Assembly: GCF_004138125.1 (NCBI RefSeq)
Contig: NZ_RXHS01000004.1
Coordinates: forward strand, 62,001 to 126,000
Source of the DNA: Seramator thermalis
GTDB taxonomy: Bacteria > Bacteroidota > Bacteroidia > Bacteroidales > Dysgonomonadaceae
DNA: 64,000 bases
Direction of reading: 5' to 3'
A program made the position numbers and the translations under genes. This document shows, piece by piece, positions 1-7,637 of this stretch. Position 1 is the first letter of the stretch. Each line of letters opens with the position of its first letter. The notes under the pieces are model-generated. The model did not search any database. It saw nothing but the letters and a program-made list of their open reading frames with translations, and was not told the DNA's origin.

Positions 1-551
1 GCTTGCGTTCCTACAACGCCACCTCCGATAATGACCACATTGGCCGGCCTGACACCGGGAACTCCCCCCAATAATATTCCTTTTCCGTTTTGTGGCTTCT
101 CGAGATATTTTGCTCCTTGCTGTATAGACATACGTCCTGCAACTTCACTCATCGGTGTAAGCAGCGGTAGCGAACCGTCTTTTTCCATTACCGTTTCGTA
201 GGCAATGCAGGTAGCACCACTTTTCATCATAGCTTCGGTTAATGTCTTGCTCGAAGCAAAATGAAAATAGGTGAACAATAATTGTCCTTTTCGTATCAAA
301 GGGTATTCGCGTTCGATGGGTTCTTTTACTTTCACAATCATTTCAGCCGTTTGATAAACTTCTTCGATTGTGTCGAGCATAATTGCACCCGAAGATATGT
401 AAGCCTCGTCAGAAAATTGACTGGCTGCACCTGCTCCTTTTTGCACGTACACTTGATGTCCGTATCTGTGCACCAATTCCATCACACCCGCCGGCGTCAT
501 GGCGACTCTACTCTCTTGTGATTTGATTTCGGTTGGAATTCCAATTTTCAT
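1..551 (-). CDS. ald: Alanine dehydrogenase, N-terminal part (cut by window edge)
   Basis: Catalyses reversible NAD-dependent oxidative deamination of L-alanine to pyruvate and ammonia in the cytoplasm. The ATG is at 549-551 and the reading frame stays open to base 1, giving about 183 residues of a family usually near 370. The start MKIGIPTEIKSQESRVAMTP, the central KVKEP and the Rossmann entry GGVPGVRPANVVIIGGGVVG are hallmark alanine dehydrogenase segments. The catalytic domain is complete up to the first glycine-rich NAD loop; the rest lies outside the window. It follows the DUF3467 gene on the same strand with a 42-base gap, so the two may be cotranscribed. The related alternative, the N-terminal half of transhydrogenase PntA, is less likely because the GGVPGVRPA segment is alanine-dehydrogenase-like. 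Confidence 0.93.
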   Translation of the reverse strand, partial: MKIGIPTEIKSQESRVAMTPAGVMELVHRYGHQVYVQKGAGAASQFSDEAYISSGAIMLDTIEEVYQTAEMIVKVKEPIEREYPLIRKGQLLFTYFHFASSKTLTEAMMKSGATCIAYETVMEKDGSLPLLTPMSEVAGRMSIQQGAKYLEKPQNGKGILLGGVPGVRPANVVIIGGGVVGTQ

Positions 552-593
552 AAAGTAATAAATTAAGTATATAATAGTTTATTAATAAAAGGT

Positions 594-908
594 TTATGCT
601 TGACCCATCCCTCCAATGGGCGGAAAAAAACCACCAGGCTGATTATTCAAGTGTATGATCCCATTGTTTTTTTCGAATTTGTCCACATTTTCTTTCAAAG
701 CAAAGAGCAAACGCTTTGCGTGCTCGGGTGTGAGAATGATGCGTGATTTTACTTTTGCTTTCGGTACTCCGGGTACCACTCGAATAAAATCGACAACAAA
801 TTCGGATGAGGAATGCGATATGATTGCAAGATTGGAATAAATACCCTGAGCTACTTCTTCTGATAACTCTATCTGTATTTGATTTGATTCTTCAATGTTA
901 TTTTCCAT
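594..908 (-). CDS. DUF3467 domain protein
   Basis: A 104-residue cytoplasmic protein that fits DUF3467, a small family of unknown function widespread in Bacteroidota and some other phyla. Visible family features are an opening Glu-rich strand (IQIELSEEVAQGIYSNLAII), the SSSEFVVDFIRVVPG core, a KVKSRIILTPEHAKRLLFAL segment and a Gly/Pro-rich end. No catalytic motif, signal peptide or membrane segment is visible. It lies just upstream of ald on the same strand. The family assignment is from memory of the pattern; the function is unknown. Confidence 0.85.
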   Translation of the reverse strand: MENNIEESNQIQIELSEEVAQGIYSNLAIISHSSSEFVVDFIRVVPGVPKAKVKSRIILTPEHAKRLLFALKENVDKFEKNNGIIHLNNQPGGFFPPIGGMGQA

Positions 909-1010
909 TTTTATAAGAGTTTTGTGTGGTGAAACTAAAACCGGTACGTCAATAATTAATTCTGCCTGATCCCCAAAAAATAAAAAGGAACAAAAAGCTG
1001 CAATTAATTG

Positions 1011-1235
1011 TTATTTGTATATGTTTTTTCGATGTTGATTTAGACCCATTTCCACCGCGAGGGGAACACATCGAAAAAAACCGAATCGGTTTAAATGTTC
1101 AACATAGGAAACGGGCAAATTTTCATCACGTAAAAATAGAATAAAAAAATGAAATATCGTTTTTTTTGCTCCAATTTTCGAAAAGTATTTTAAATAGAGC
1201 TTCACAATTGACGGGTTATACGCTTTCATATTCAC
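1011..1235 (-). CDS. Possible small protein, unrecognised
   Basis: An open frame of 74 codons in the otherwise empty interval between the DUF3467 gene and the aldolase gene, starting MNMKAYNPSIVKLYLKYF; a start at the third codon is also possible. Composition is basic and aromatic-rich with no recognisable domain. No TAnnTTTG box is visible upstream. It may be a genuine small gene divergent from the aldolase or chance; I cannot decide from sequence alone. Confidence 0.25.
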   Translation of the reverse strand: MNMKAYNPSIVKLYLKYFSKIGAKKTIFHFFILFLRDENLPVSYVEHLNRFGFFRCVPLAVEMGLNQHRKNIYK

Positions 1236-1272
1236 AATTTTAAATGCAAATGGGCTTCAAATGTCCAAAAAG

Positions 1273-1304
1273 TTTCGCATTCTAAGGATAAATTCTTATT
1301 TTTG
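1273..1304 (+). promoter_or_regulatory. Promoter for class II aldolase
   Basis: TTTC at 1273-1276 and TATTTTTG at 1297-1304 are separated by 20 bases, fitting the Bacteroidota sigma-70-type pattern (TTTG, about 20 bases, TAnnTTTG). The box lies inside the in-frame extension upstream of codon 1357, which argues that translation starts at 1357 and not at 1261. Confidence 0.6.
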
Positions 1305-1356
1305 CGGTAGATATTTAAACATCGAATTATTCATTCACAAATTAATTAATAAAGCA

Positions 1357-2349
1357 ATGGTAAGTTATAAAGAATTAGGCCTTGTAAATTCAAGAGAAAT
1401 TTTCAAAAAGGCCATTGAAGGGGGATACGCCATTCCTGCTTTCAATTTCAACAATATGGAACAATTGCAGGCTATTATCTCGGCATGTGTCGAGACAAAA
1501 TCGCCCGTTATATTGCAAGTTTCCAGTGGTGCACGTAAATATGCCAACCAGACACTGCTACGTTATATGGCTCAGGGAGCCGTTCAATATGCAAAGGAAT
1601 TAGGATATGAAATTCCCATCGTTCTTCACCTCGACCACGGCGATAGCTTGGAACTTTGCAAATCGTGCATCGAATATGGTTTTTCATCGGTAATGATTGA
1701 TGGATCTCATCTTCCATATGAAGAAAATATTGCCCTCACAAAACAGGTTGTAGATTATGCACATCAATACGACGTCACGGTTGAAGGGGAGCTGGGCGTT
1801 TTGGCCGGAATCGAAGATGACGTGCAAGCCGAGCATCACACATATACCGAACCCGATCAAGTAGTGGATTTCGTTAGCCGTACGGGTGTAGATTCTTTGG
1901 CTATTTCGATCGGTACGTCACATGGCGCATTCAAGTTCACACCCGAACAGTGCACACGCGACGCCAATGGTCGTCTTGTTCCTCCTCCGCTGCGTTTCGA
2001 TATTCTGAAGGAAATCGAAAAACGCATTCCCGGATTTCCAATTGTGCTACATGGCTCTTCGTCTGTTCCACAGGAATATGTCGATAAAATCAACAAATAC
2101 GGTGGCAAGCTGAAAGATTCGATCGGTATTCCCGAAGAACAGTTGCGCGAAGCCGCCCGGTCGGCAGTTTGCAAAATCAATATCGACTCGGATGGTCGTC
2201 TTGCCATGACTGCTGCCATTCGTGAAGTACTTGCTACAAAACCCGAAGAATTCGATCCTCGTAAATATTTGGGACCGGCGCGTGAAGAGCTCAAAAAGCT
2301 TTACATGCATAAAACGCAAAATGTGCTGGGAAGTGCAGGAAAAGCTTAA
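1357..2349 (+). CDS. fba: Class II fructose-1,6-bisphosphate aldolase
   Basis: Zn-dependent aldolase of glycolysis/gluconeogenesis that splits fructose-1,6-bisphosphate into DHAP and glyceraldehyde-3-phosphate in the cytoplasm. The 330-residue product begins MVSYKELGLVNSREIFKKA. Key residues visible are HLDHGDS (catalytic Asp and zinc His), SVMIDGSH, VEGELGVLAG, the HHTYTEPDQVVDFV segment, GTSHGAFKF (second zinc His), IVLHGSSSVP (third zinc His) and KINIDSDGR. The start at 1357 matches the family N-terminus and sits 53 bases below the promoter box; the longer in-frame ATG at 1261 would add 32 non-homologous residues. Monocistronic: a strong terminator follows at 2412-2447. Tagatose-bisphosphate aldolase is a related possibility. 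Confidence 0.93.
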   Translation: MVSYKELGLVNSREIFKKAIEGGYAIPAFNFNNMEQLQAIISACVETKSPVILQVSSGARKYANQTLLRYMAQGAVQYAKELGYEIPIVLHLDHGDSLELCKSCIEYGFSSVMIDGSHLPYEENIALTKQVVDYAHQYDVTVEGELGVLAGIEDDVQAEHHTYTEPDQVVDFVSRTGVDSLAISIGTSHGAFKFTPEQCTRDANGRLVPPPLRFDILKEIEKRIPGFPIVLHGSSSVPQEYVDKINKYGGKLKDSIGIPEEQLREAARSAVCKINIDSDGRLAMTAAIREVLATKPEEFDPRKYLGPAREELKKLYMHKTQNVLGSAGKA

Positions 2350-2411
2350 TCGAAGCAACAGTTTTTCAAAAGCACATTTTACTACTCACTTTTATATACA
2401 TATTTATCACG

Positions 2412-2447
2412 AAAAATCCCCGATCATTATATGACGGGGATTTTTTT
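2412..2447 (+). terminator. Intrinsic terminator of the aldolase gene
   Basis: Inverted repeat AAATCCCCG / CGGGGATTT around a loop of about 12 bases, followed by a run of T from 2441. Sits about 60 bases after the aldolase stop codon. Confidence 0.85.
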
Positions 2448-2807
2448 ATTCATCGCTCATGTTAAATAGGTTGGCAGTGACGTTGTGATATGCAATTTTA
2501 TAGCAGCAAAACATTCACTGCTTTATGGGTCGGTAAAGATGAACATTTTCACTAATGATGGTTTTGGGGATTGGTATTAAGTTGTCAGATCTTTATACCT
2601 TGAAATCGGCAGAAGACAAAATTGTACGAAACAAGAGTAGCAAAAGAAGGTTGAAAAAAAGAAAAACACAAAACTACTTTTCCTCTGATTGAGTGATCAT
2701 TTGGAAAATCGACTAAAATAGAAATATAACATTTTTTCGATATCAATTGCATAGTTTTTGCAGGAAATAAAATGAAAGAAGTCTAATTGTCAAAAATTTA
2801 ACCAACT
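2448..2807. other. Intergenic region, no gene seen
   Basis: About 360 bases between the aldolase terminator and the eRF1-like gene. AT-rich; I see no open frame, RNA gene or repeat. A near-consensus -7 box (TAGTTTTTG at 2752-2760, one base longer than TAnnTTTG) lies 48 bases before the next start and may be its promoter. Confidence 0.5.
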
Positions 2808-4004
2808 ATGATAAGCAAGAAGGATATCCAACAATTTAAGAAAATTGTCGGCAGTACAGACAAACCCATACTATCAGTGTACTGTAATGTTAATCCTGCG
2901 AATCCTGAAAATTATGGTAAGGGATGGTTTATCAGATTGAAAAATACCTTAAAAGAAATGGACGAGCTTGATATTCGATTGAAAAAGGGAAAAACTTTTT
3001 ACGATGAGCTTGTGACTTTCATTGATCAAATTCAAACTGAAGCTCGTACATTGGCCCTATTTGCATGGATTAACGAAAAAGAAAAGTTGTCGATTGAGCA
3101 TTTTGAGTTACAGGTAGATTTACCGATGGTAGATTTGGCGAGCGGGAGAATTGAGGCTCATTACGGAAAACCCTATTTACTACCTATTCTTTATGCTTTT
3201 GACAAATACCGCAGGATAGGAGTGTTGCATATTTGCGGCAGTAGATGGGGTTTTTACGAAATATTTTTGAATGAAATAAAAGAAATTACCGAAACTTTTG
3301 CTGAAATTACTCCGGAAGAATGGAAAGAATTTAATGAAAACGCCAAAATCATCGAGTCCGGCGTAATGAAGGAAAGAACTTTTAACGATAAATTGAAATT
3401 CAAGGATAGACAAAAGGCCAAACTTCAGACATTAACGCATAAGTTGTATAGAAGACTGGCCGAGATGATGGAAAAATCAGTTCATGAATTGGAAATTGAA
3501 CGGTTGATTTTGATGGGAGACGATTGGCAGGTAAAATTATTTGAAAATTATCTGAATCGTCCTTTGCGTGAGTTGGTAATTGGTCATGCCTCCAATCCGC
3601 TATCTATTGAGAATCCTTCGTCAAAAGATATTTTGGATCGGGTTATTCCCATGTTGAGAGAAGCTGAGGATCGCGAAGAATTGCAGATAATAAATGAGGC
3701 AAAAAGCCCTCAAGGAATCTGCGGATTACAAAATGTGTTGGATGCTCTTCAAATGGGAAGACTGCAAATTTTAATTTTGCCATGGGATCTGCAGGCAAGG
3801 GTTTTCAAGTGTAATGACGGTTTAGTTTTTGCCACAAAAGAAGAAGCACTTGATTATGATAGCCCTTATGAAGAAGTTTCTATGAAAGAAGAAATATTCG
3901 AGATAGCGATGCAATATGCAACCCGCATAGAAGTTGTAAACGGTGCTTCAAAAGAAATTCTTTATAACGAATTGGAAGGAATTGCCGGTCTATTGCGTTG
4001 GTAA
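2808..4004 (+). CDS. baeRF-like protein (bacterial relative of eRF1/Pelota/Vms1)
   Basis: A 398-residue protein that I place among the bacterial archaeo-eukaryotic release-factor homologues (baeRF/VLRF1 group). The N-terminal strand KPILSVYCNVNP resembles the opening of eRF1-type proteins. A central RNase H-like region follows (about residues 105-150, YAFDKYRRIGVLHICGSRWG). Next is a helical basic stretch, FNDKLKFKDRQKAKLQTLTH, where eRF1-type proteins carry the catalytic loop. The C-terminal part (about 260-398) looks like the L7Ae-type domain 3, with GICGLQNVLDALQMGRLQIL typical of it. No GGQ is present, so simple peptidyl-tRNA hydrolysis is not established; family members are proposed to act on stalled ribosomes. 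Monocistronic, followed by its own terminator. Fold assignment is by pattern recognition. Confidence 0.65.
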   Translation: MISKKDIQQFKKIVGSTDKPILSVYCNVNPANPENYGKGWFIRLKNTLKEMDELDIRLKKGKTFYDELVTFIDQIQTEARTLALFAWINEKEKLSIEHFELQVDLPMVDLASGRIEAHYGKPYLLPILYAFDKYRRIGVLHICGSRWGFYEIFLNEIKEITETFAEITPEEWKEFNENAKIIESGVMKERTFNDKLKFKDRQKAKLQTLTHKLYRRLAEMMEKSVHELEIERLILMGDDWQVKLFENYLNRPLRELVIGHASNPLSIENPSSKDILDRVIPMLREAEDREELQIINEAKSPQGICGLQNVLDALQMGRLQILILPWDLQARVFKCNDGLVFATKEEALDYDSPYEEVSMKEEIFEIAMQYATRIEVVNGASKEILYNELEGIAGLLRW

Positions 4005-4032
4005 AACCGTTAATATAAATCTTATTAGATGG

Positions 4033-4064
4033 AAAAGAGTGTCCGAAACCGGCACTCTTTTTTT
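4033..4064 (+). terminator. Intrinsic terminator after the baeRF-like gene
   Basis: Stem AAAGAGTG / CACTCTTT with inner CCG/CGG pairing around AAA, followed by T residues to 4064. Starts about 29 bases after the stop codon. Confidence 0.85.
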
Positions 4065-4220
4065 GATTATCCGGTATATCCTATCATTTATAACTAAACG
4101 AACCTAAATGAATTTTGGAGTACGATCACTTTCTATCCGGATTAGCAAAAAATTATGCTAACTATAATGACAAATCGAACAAAAAATCTTGCCTCAAAAA
4201 AAAGCGAAGCCGGAAAACGA

Positions 4221-4254
4221 AAGTAGGAAGAAAACTGCCGTTTCCCTCCTACTT
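4221..4254 (-). terminator. Probable terminator of the sugar-oxidation operon
   Basis: AAGTAGGA at 4221-4228 pairs with TCCTACTT at 4247-4254 and lies 33 bases past the stop of the isomerase gene on the minus strand. The following minus-strand sequence (TCGTTTTCC) is only moderately T-rich, so the call is tentative. Confidence 0.5.
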
Positions 4255-4286
4255 AATTCTTCAAGCGATAAAGCTCAAACGACGAT

Positions 4287-5192
4287 TCAATTGGCGTAGC
4301 TTTCTTTTACGAATGTTGCATTGGCCAAATAATCATAGCTTTCTTTCACACCTTCAAACGGAGTGCCTGAATAACGTTCGACTTCCACAACCAAGTATTT
4401 GGCTCCGGACTTGTCGATATTGGCAAAGATGTTTTCGAAATTAACTTTTCCGCTTTTACCCAATTCGGTCTCGTCCTTAATGTGCAAAATTTCGAAACGT
4501 CCGGGATATTGATTGAAATATGCAACCGGATCCTTACCACCTTCGCCTACCCAATAAACGTCCATCTGAAAAAATACTTTTGCCGGATCGGTATTCTGCA
4601 GGAAATAATCGTAAATAATTTGTCCGTCTATTTCCTTGAATTCAAAATTGTGATTGTGATATCCGAAGCGAATGCCTGCTGCATTACATTTTTCGCCAAT
4701 CTGATTAAAATAATCGCAATAAGCCTTCAAGTCGTCCATCGTTTTAGGTTCGGGCATCCAGGGAAATACCATATACTTCATTCCGGCATCCTTATGTGCC
4801 TGAATGGCTGTGTCCCACCATTTCCAAACTTCATCCCAATTGATTTTCTTTACATTCTCGTCGAGTGGCCTTCCGACATGAGAGGAGAGAACAACCATTC
4901 CGGCATCCTCAATAGATTTTTTAAATTCCTGTGGCGTCAAGTCATAGAATTTTCCGTCGGCATAACCGGCCGCTTCGACGCCGGTGTAACCCATTTCGGC
5001 CACCTTAGCTATCGTTCCCGGATAATCGGCTTTGATGTCGTCACGAACCGAATAAAGCTGCAGATAAATTTCTTTCTTTACGGTTACCGAATCGGTAGCG
5101 TTTTCGGCTTTTTTCTGTCCCTGCTTACATCCTGTAAACAGTACTGTGCCTATAACTAAAGCGGCAAGAATAAATATCGATTGCTTTTTCAT
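4287..5192 (-). CDS. Sugar phosphate isomerase/epimerase-like lipoprotein (xylose isomerase-type TIM barrel)
   Basis: 301 residues with a lipoprotein signal (MKKQSIFILAALVIGTVLFTGC, lipobox FTGC), so probably membrane-anchored facing the periplasm. The mature part is an AP-endonuclease-2/xylose-isomerase-type barrel: QLYSVRDDIKADYPGTIAKV, GYTGVEAAGYADG, VVLSSHVGRPL, KYMVFPWMPEP, the metal-ligand segment GIRFGYHNHNFEF, FFQMDVYWVGEGG, EILHIKD and VEVERYSG at the end. Family members isomerise, epimerise or cleave keto-sugars using a divalent metal. Last gene of the minus-strand run DoxX-Gfo-Gfo-DUF1080-isomerase, 68 bases after the DUF1080 gene, which suggests that it processes the keto-sugar products. 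Exact reaction unknown. Confidence 0.85.
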   Translation of the reverse strand: MKKQSIFILAALVIGTVLFTGCKQGQKKAENATDSVTVKKEIYLQLYSVRDDIKADYPGTIAKVAEMGYTGVEAAGYADGKFYDLTPQEFKKSIEDAGMVVLSSHVGRPLDENVKKINWDEVWKWWDTAIQAHKDAGMKYMVFPWMPEPKTMDDLKAYCDYFNQIGEKCNAAGIRFGYHNHNFEFKEIDGQIIYDYFLQNTDPAKVFFQMDVYWVGEGGKDPVAYFNQYPGRFEILHIKDETELGKSGKVNFENIFANIDKSGAKYLVVEVERYSGTPFEGVKESYDYLANATFVKESYAN

Positions 5193-5260
5193 GATCTTTC
5201 TTGTTTTTAACTAACAAAGAGGCATACCTTATGAAAAGGTCTGCCTCTTTGATGTCTGGA

Positions 5261-6031
5261 TTATAAAATTCTGATTTTGATGTTTCTGAACCATACATCG
5301 TTACCATGATCCTGCAAACCGATATACCCTTCGTGATTTTCGCCACCGGCATTGAGAAATTCGGGCCAGTCTTTGAATTTGCTGTCGGCCACCATTTTTT
5401 TCCAGTCGTCGGTCCATAAATGATATTCTACCACGTTTTCACCATTTTGCGAATGCACTACGGTACCTTGATAAACCATGATGCCTCCGGTGTTCCATTC
5501 GCCTGCCGGTTTAGCATTTTGAGGATTGGCAGGAACCAGATCGTACAACGATGCGGACTTGCGATTGCCATTTTTACCTAATTTGGCGTCGGGATGTCTT
5601 TCGTTATCCAAAATCTGATACTCGGGGGCCGATTCATAAATAGGTCTGCCGGGAATTTCCTGAGCCAGATAAAATACGCCACTGTTTCCACCAGGAGAAA
5701 CTTTCCATTCGAAGGTGAGTTCAAAATCTTTGAATTTACGGTCGTAGATGATGTCACCGCCATCTTTGGCACCGGCTTCACCCATACCCGATCCATTAAT
5801 CTTGATGGCTCCATCTTCGATAGTCCATGCCGTGGGCATATCCGTACGGTTGTATCCGCGCCAACCATTAAAACTGGTTCCATCAAACAACGTGATCCAT
5901 TCTTCTTGTGGCTGTGCAACAGAGTCTGCAGCGGCTTCTGTTGTGTTTGCTTGTTTGTTGGCATTGCCACATGCCGTAAACATCATTGCAGACATAGCAA
6001 TTAAACTTACTGAATAAAAAATCTTTTTCAT
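5261..6031 (-). CDS. DUF1080 lipoprotein (3-keto-glycoside hydrolase/lyase family)
   Basis: 256 residues with a lipoprotein signal (MKKIFYSVSLIAMSAMMFTAC), followed by a low-complexity linker and one DUF1080 domain. Diagnostic segments are EEWITLFDGTSFNGWRGYN, the DGAIKINGSG turn, DIIYDRKFKDFELTFEWKVS, PGGNSGVFYL, the ESAPEYQILDNERHPDA segment, and GYIGLQDHGNDVWFRNIKIR at the end. DUF1080 is a concanavalin-like sandwich; members act on 3-keto-glycosides, cleaving the glycosidic bond after oxidation at C3. Placed between the two Gfo/Idh/MocA genes (upstream) and the isomerase (downstream), the expected order for such a pathway. Substrate unknown. Confidence 0.88.
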   Translation of the reverse strand: MKKIFYSVSLIAMSAMMFTACGNANKQANTTEAAADSVAQPQEEWITLFDGTSFNGWRGYNRTDMPTAWTIEDGAIKINGSGMGEAGAKDGGDIIYDRKFKDFELTFEWKVSPGGNSGVFYLAQEIPGRPIYESAPEYQILDNERHPDAKLGKNGNRKSASLYDLVPANPQNAKPAGEWNTGGIMVYQGTVVHSQNGENVVEYHLWTDDWKKMVADSKFKDWPEFLNAGGENHEGYIGLQDHGNDVWFRNIKIRIL

Positions 6032-6126
6032 AAAACTTTCATCCTTTTTTAATATTAAACTGAATATAATAAAAACTACAATCGGGAGGAAACTTGCGTT
6101 TCCTCACCGAATGTTTCAAGTATCTG

Positions 6127-7596
6127 TTAGGGCATTTCAGGCAGTTTCCATCCTTCACGGTAGTTGTGCTTGATAAGCTGTTGAGCATACTCATTGGCGT
6201 TGATCGGATCTGTCCATTTTTTATCGAACCGCGGATCACCGTCCACAATCTTAAACCCGTCCTCTACAATGGTACGAATCGTTGCATCGGCCGGAATATT
6301 AGTAAATCTCATGTTGGGTCCATCCCATTCCAGTTCTTGATTAAGAGACTGCAAACGAACAGCGAGCACGCCCATTACAACCATTTCGTTGAAAGGTCCT
6401 GCTTCGGAGAAGGGAGATGCAGTTTCTACCCTGTTTTCGGGGCTCTCTTTGCATGCGCGCACCCAATCCATCTCGTGAGAAAGGGTAACTTCGCGTTGCG
6501 TTTTCGGAGAATTAGGAACGCGTCCCGATACCAGCCAAGGATCTTTACCATAGCAACCACAAATGAGCGTGTCTTTTGTCCCATAGAAAATGCAAGCTCC
6601 ACCGGCATCATTCAGATTTTTACCAGCTGGTACACCGGCCGGACGTTCAGGCTGGATACCTCCGTCATACCAATGCACTTCAACCTCGGGCATAGCTACT
6701 TTCGGCAAATTTTCACGAGCAGGAAAAACCAGTTTCACTTTCTGAGCCACAGGGGCGCTGTCGGTCAAGAGCATAGTCGAAGTTCCTTGCGCTTTGGTTG
6801 GATAGCCGAGTTTCAGACCTTTGAAAACGGGATGAAGAATATGGCAAGCCATATCTCCAAGAGCTCCTGTTCCGAAATCCCACCATCCGCGCCAATTCCA
6901 CGGAGTGTAGATTTGGTTGAATGGACGCATCGGAGCCGGCCCGATAAATAGATCCCAATTCAATGTTTTGGGGATTGGATCAACTTTTGACGGACGGTTC
7001 AATCCCTGTGGCCAAATAGGTCGGTCGGTAAATGTTTCAACTTTGGTTACTTCACCGATTTGCCCGTCGTAAATCCAGTCGCAAATCTGACGAACTCCGG
7101 CACCTGACGAACCCTGATTACCCATTTGCGTGGCTACTTTGTATTTAGCAGCCAGTTTGGTAAGCAAGCGCGATTCGTAAACACTGTGAGTCAATGGTTT
7201 CTGCACATAAACATGTTTTCCCATGGTCATGGCATCGGCAGCAATTATTGCGTGGGTATGGTCGGAAGTTGCCACAACCACAGCGTCGATGCTTTTGCCC
7301 ATTTCATCAAACATTTTGCGATAATCGTAGTATTTTTTTGCGTTTGGGAAATAGTCAAACACGCGTTTGCTGTATTTCCAATCAACGTCGGCCAATCCTA
7401 CGATGTTTTGACTCTCGAGGTTTTTCAGGTTGGCAAAACCCATTCCTCCAACACCTACGCCGGCAATGTTTAACTTGTCGCTCGGTGCCGTATGACCCAT
7501 ACTTTTACCTAGTACCGATGACGGTACTACCGTTAGACCCGCAGCTGCTATCGCTCCGGTTTCTAAAAATTTTCTTCTTGAAATTTTTGATGACAT
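6127..7596 (-). CDS. Gfo/Idh/MocA oxidoreductase with Tat-type signal
   Basis: 489 residues. The N-terminus MSSKISRRKFLETGAIAAAG has a twin-arginine motif (SRRKFL), predicting folded export with bound cofactor. The Rossmann fold follows with NIAGVGVGGMG, VGLADVDWKYSKR, and DAVVVATSDHTHA. The usual EKP catalytic triplet appears as QKP (KHVYVQKPLTH). The C-terminal half contains TPWNWRGWWDFGTGALGDMA, shared with the secreted Bacteroidota subgroup, and a cysteine-containing GGACIFYGTKDTLICGCYG segment. Relatives oxidise or reduce sugar hydroxyls with NAD(P) tightly bound. Lies 41 bases after the second Gfo gene and 95 bases before the DUF1080 gene. A role in 3-oxidation of glycosides is inferred from neighbours. 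Confidence 0.9.
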   Translation of the reverse strand: MSSKISRRKFLETGAIAAAGLTVVPSSVLGKSMGHTAPSDKLNIAGVGVGGMGFANLKNLESQNIVGLADVDWKYSKRVFDYFPNAKKYYDYRKMFDEMGKSIDAVVVATSDHTHAIIAADAMTMGKHVYVQKPLTHSVYESRLLTKLAAKYKVATQMGNQGSSGAGVRQICDWIYDGQIGEVTKVETFTDRPIWPQGLNRPSKVDPIPKTLNWDLFIGPAPMRPFNQIYTPWNWRGWWDFGTGALGDMACHILHPVFKGLKLGYPTKAQGTSTMLLTDSAPVAQKVKLVFPARENLPKVAMPEVEVHWYDGGIQPERPAGVPAGKNLNDAGGACIFYGTKDTLICGCYGKDPWLVSGRVPNSPKTQREVTLSHEMDWVRACKESPENRVETASPFSEAGPFNEMVVMGVLAVRLQSLNQELEWDGPNMRFTNIPADATIRTIVEDGFKIVDGDPRFDKKWTDPINANEYAQQLIKHNYREGWKLPEMP

Positions 7597-7637
7597 AAGC
7601 TTTTGTAAATAAGATTAAAAAATCACATAACTGGTGT

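Noticed and set aside
1261-1356. 32-codon N-terminal extension of the aldolase
   Set aside because: It contains the promoter -7 box and is unlike any aldolase N-terminus; the start at 1357 fits.
4115-4444. Plus-strand open frame overlapping the isomerase gene
   Set aside because: It runs through the terminator hairpin and the antisense of a well-supported gene.
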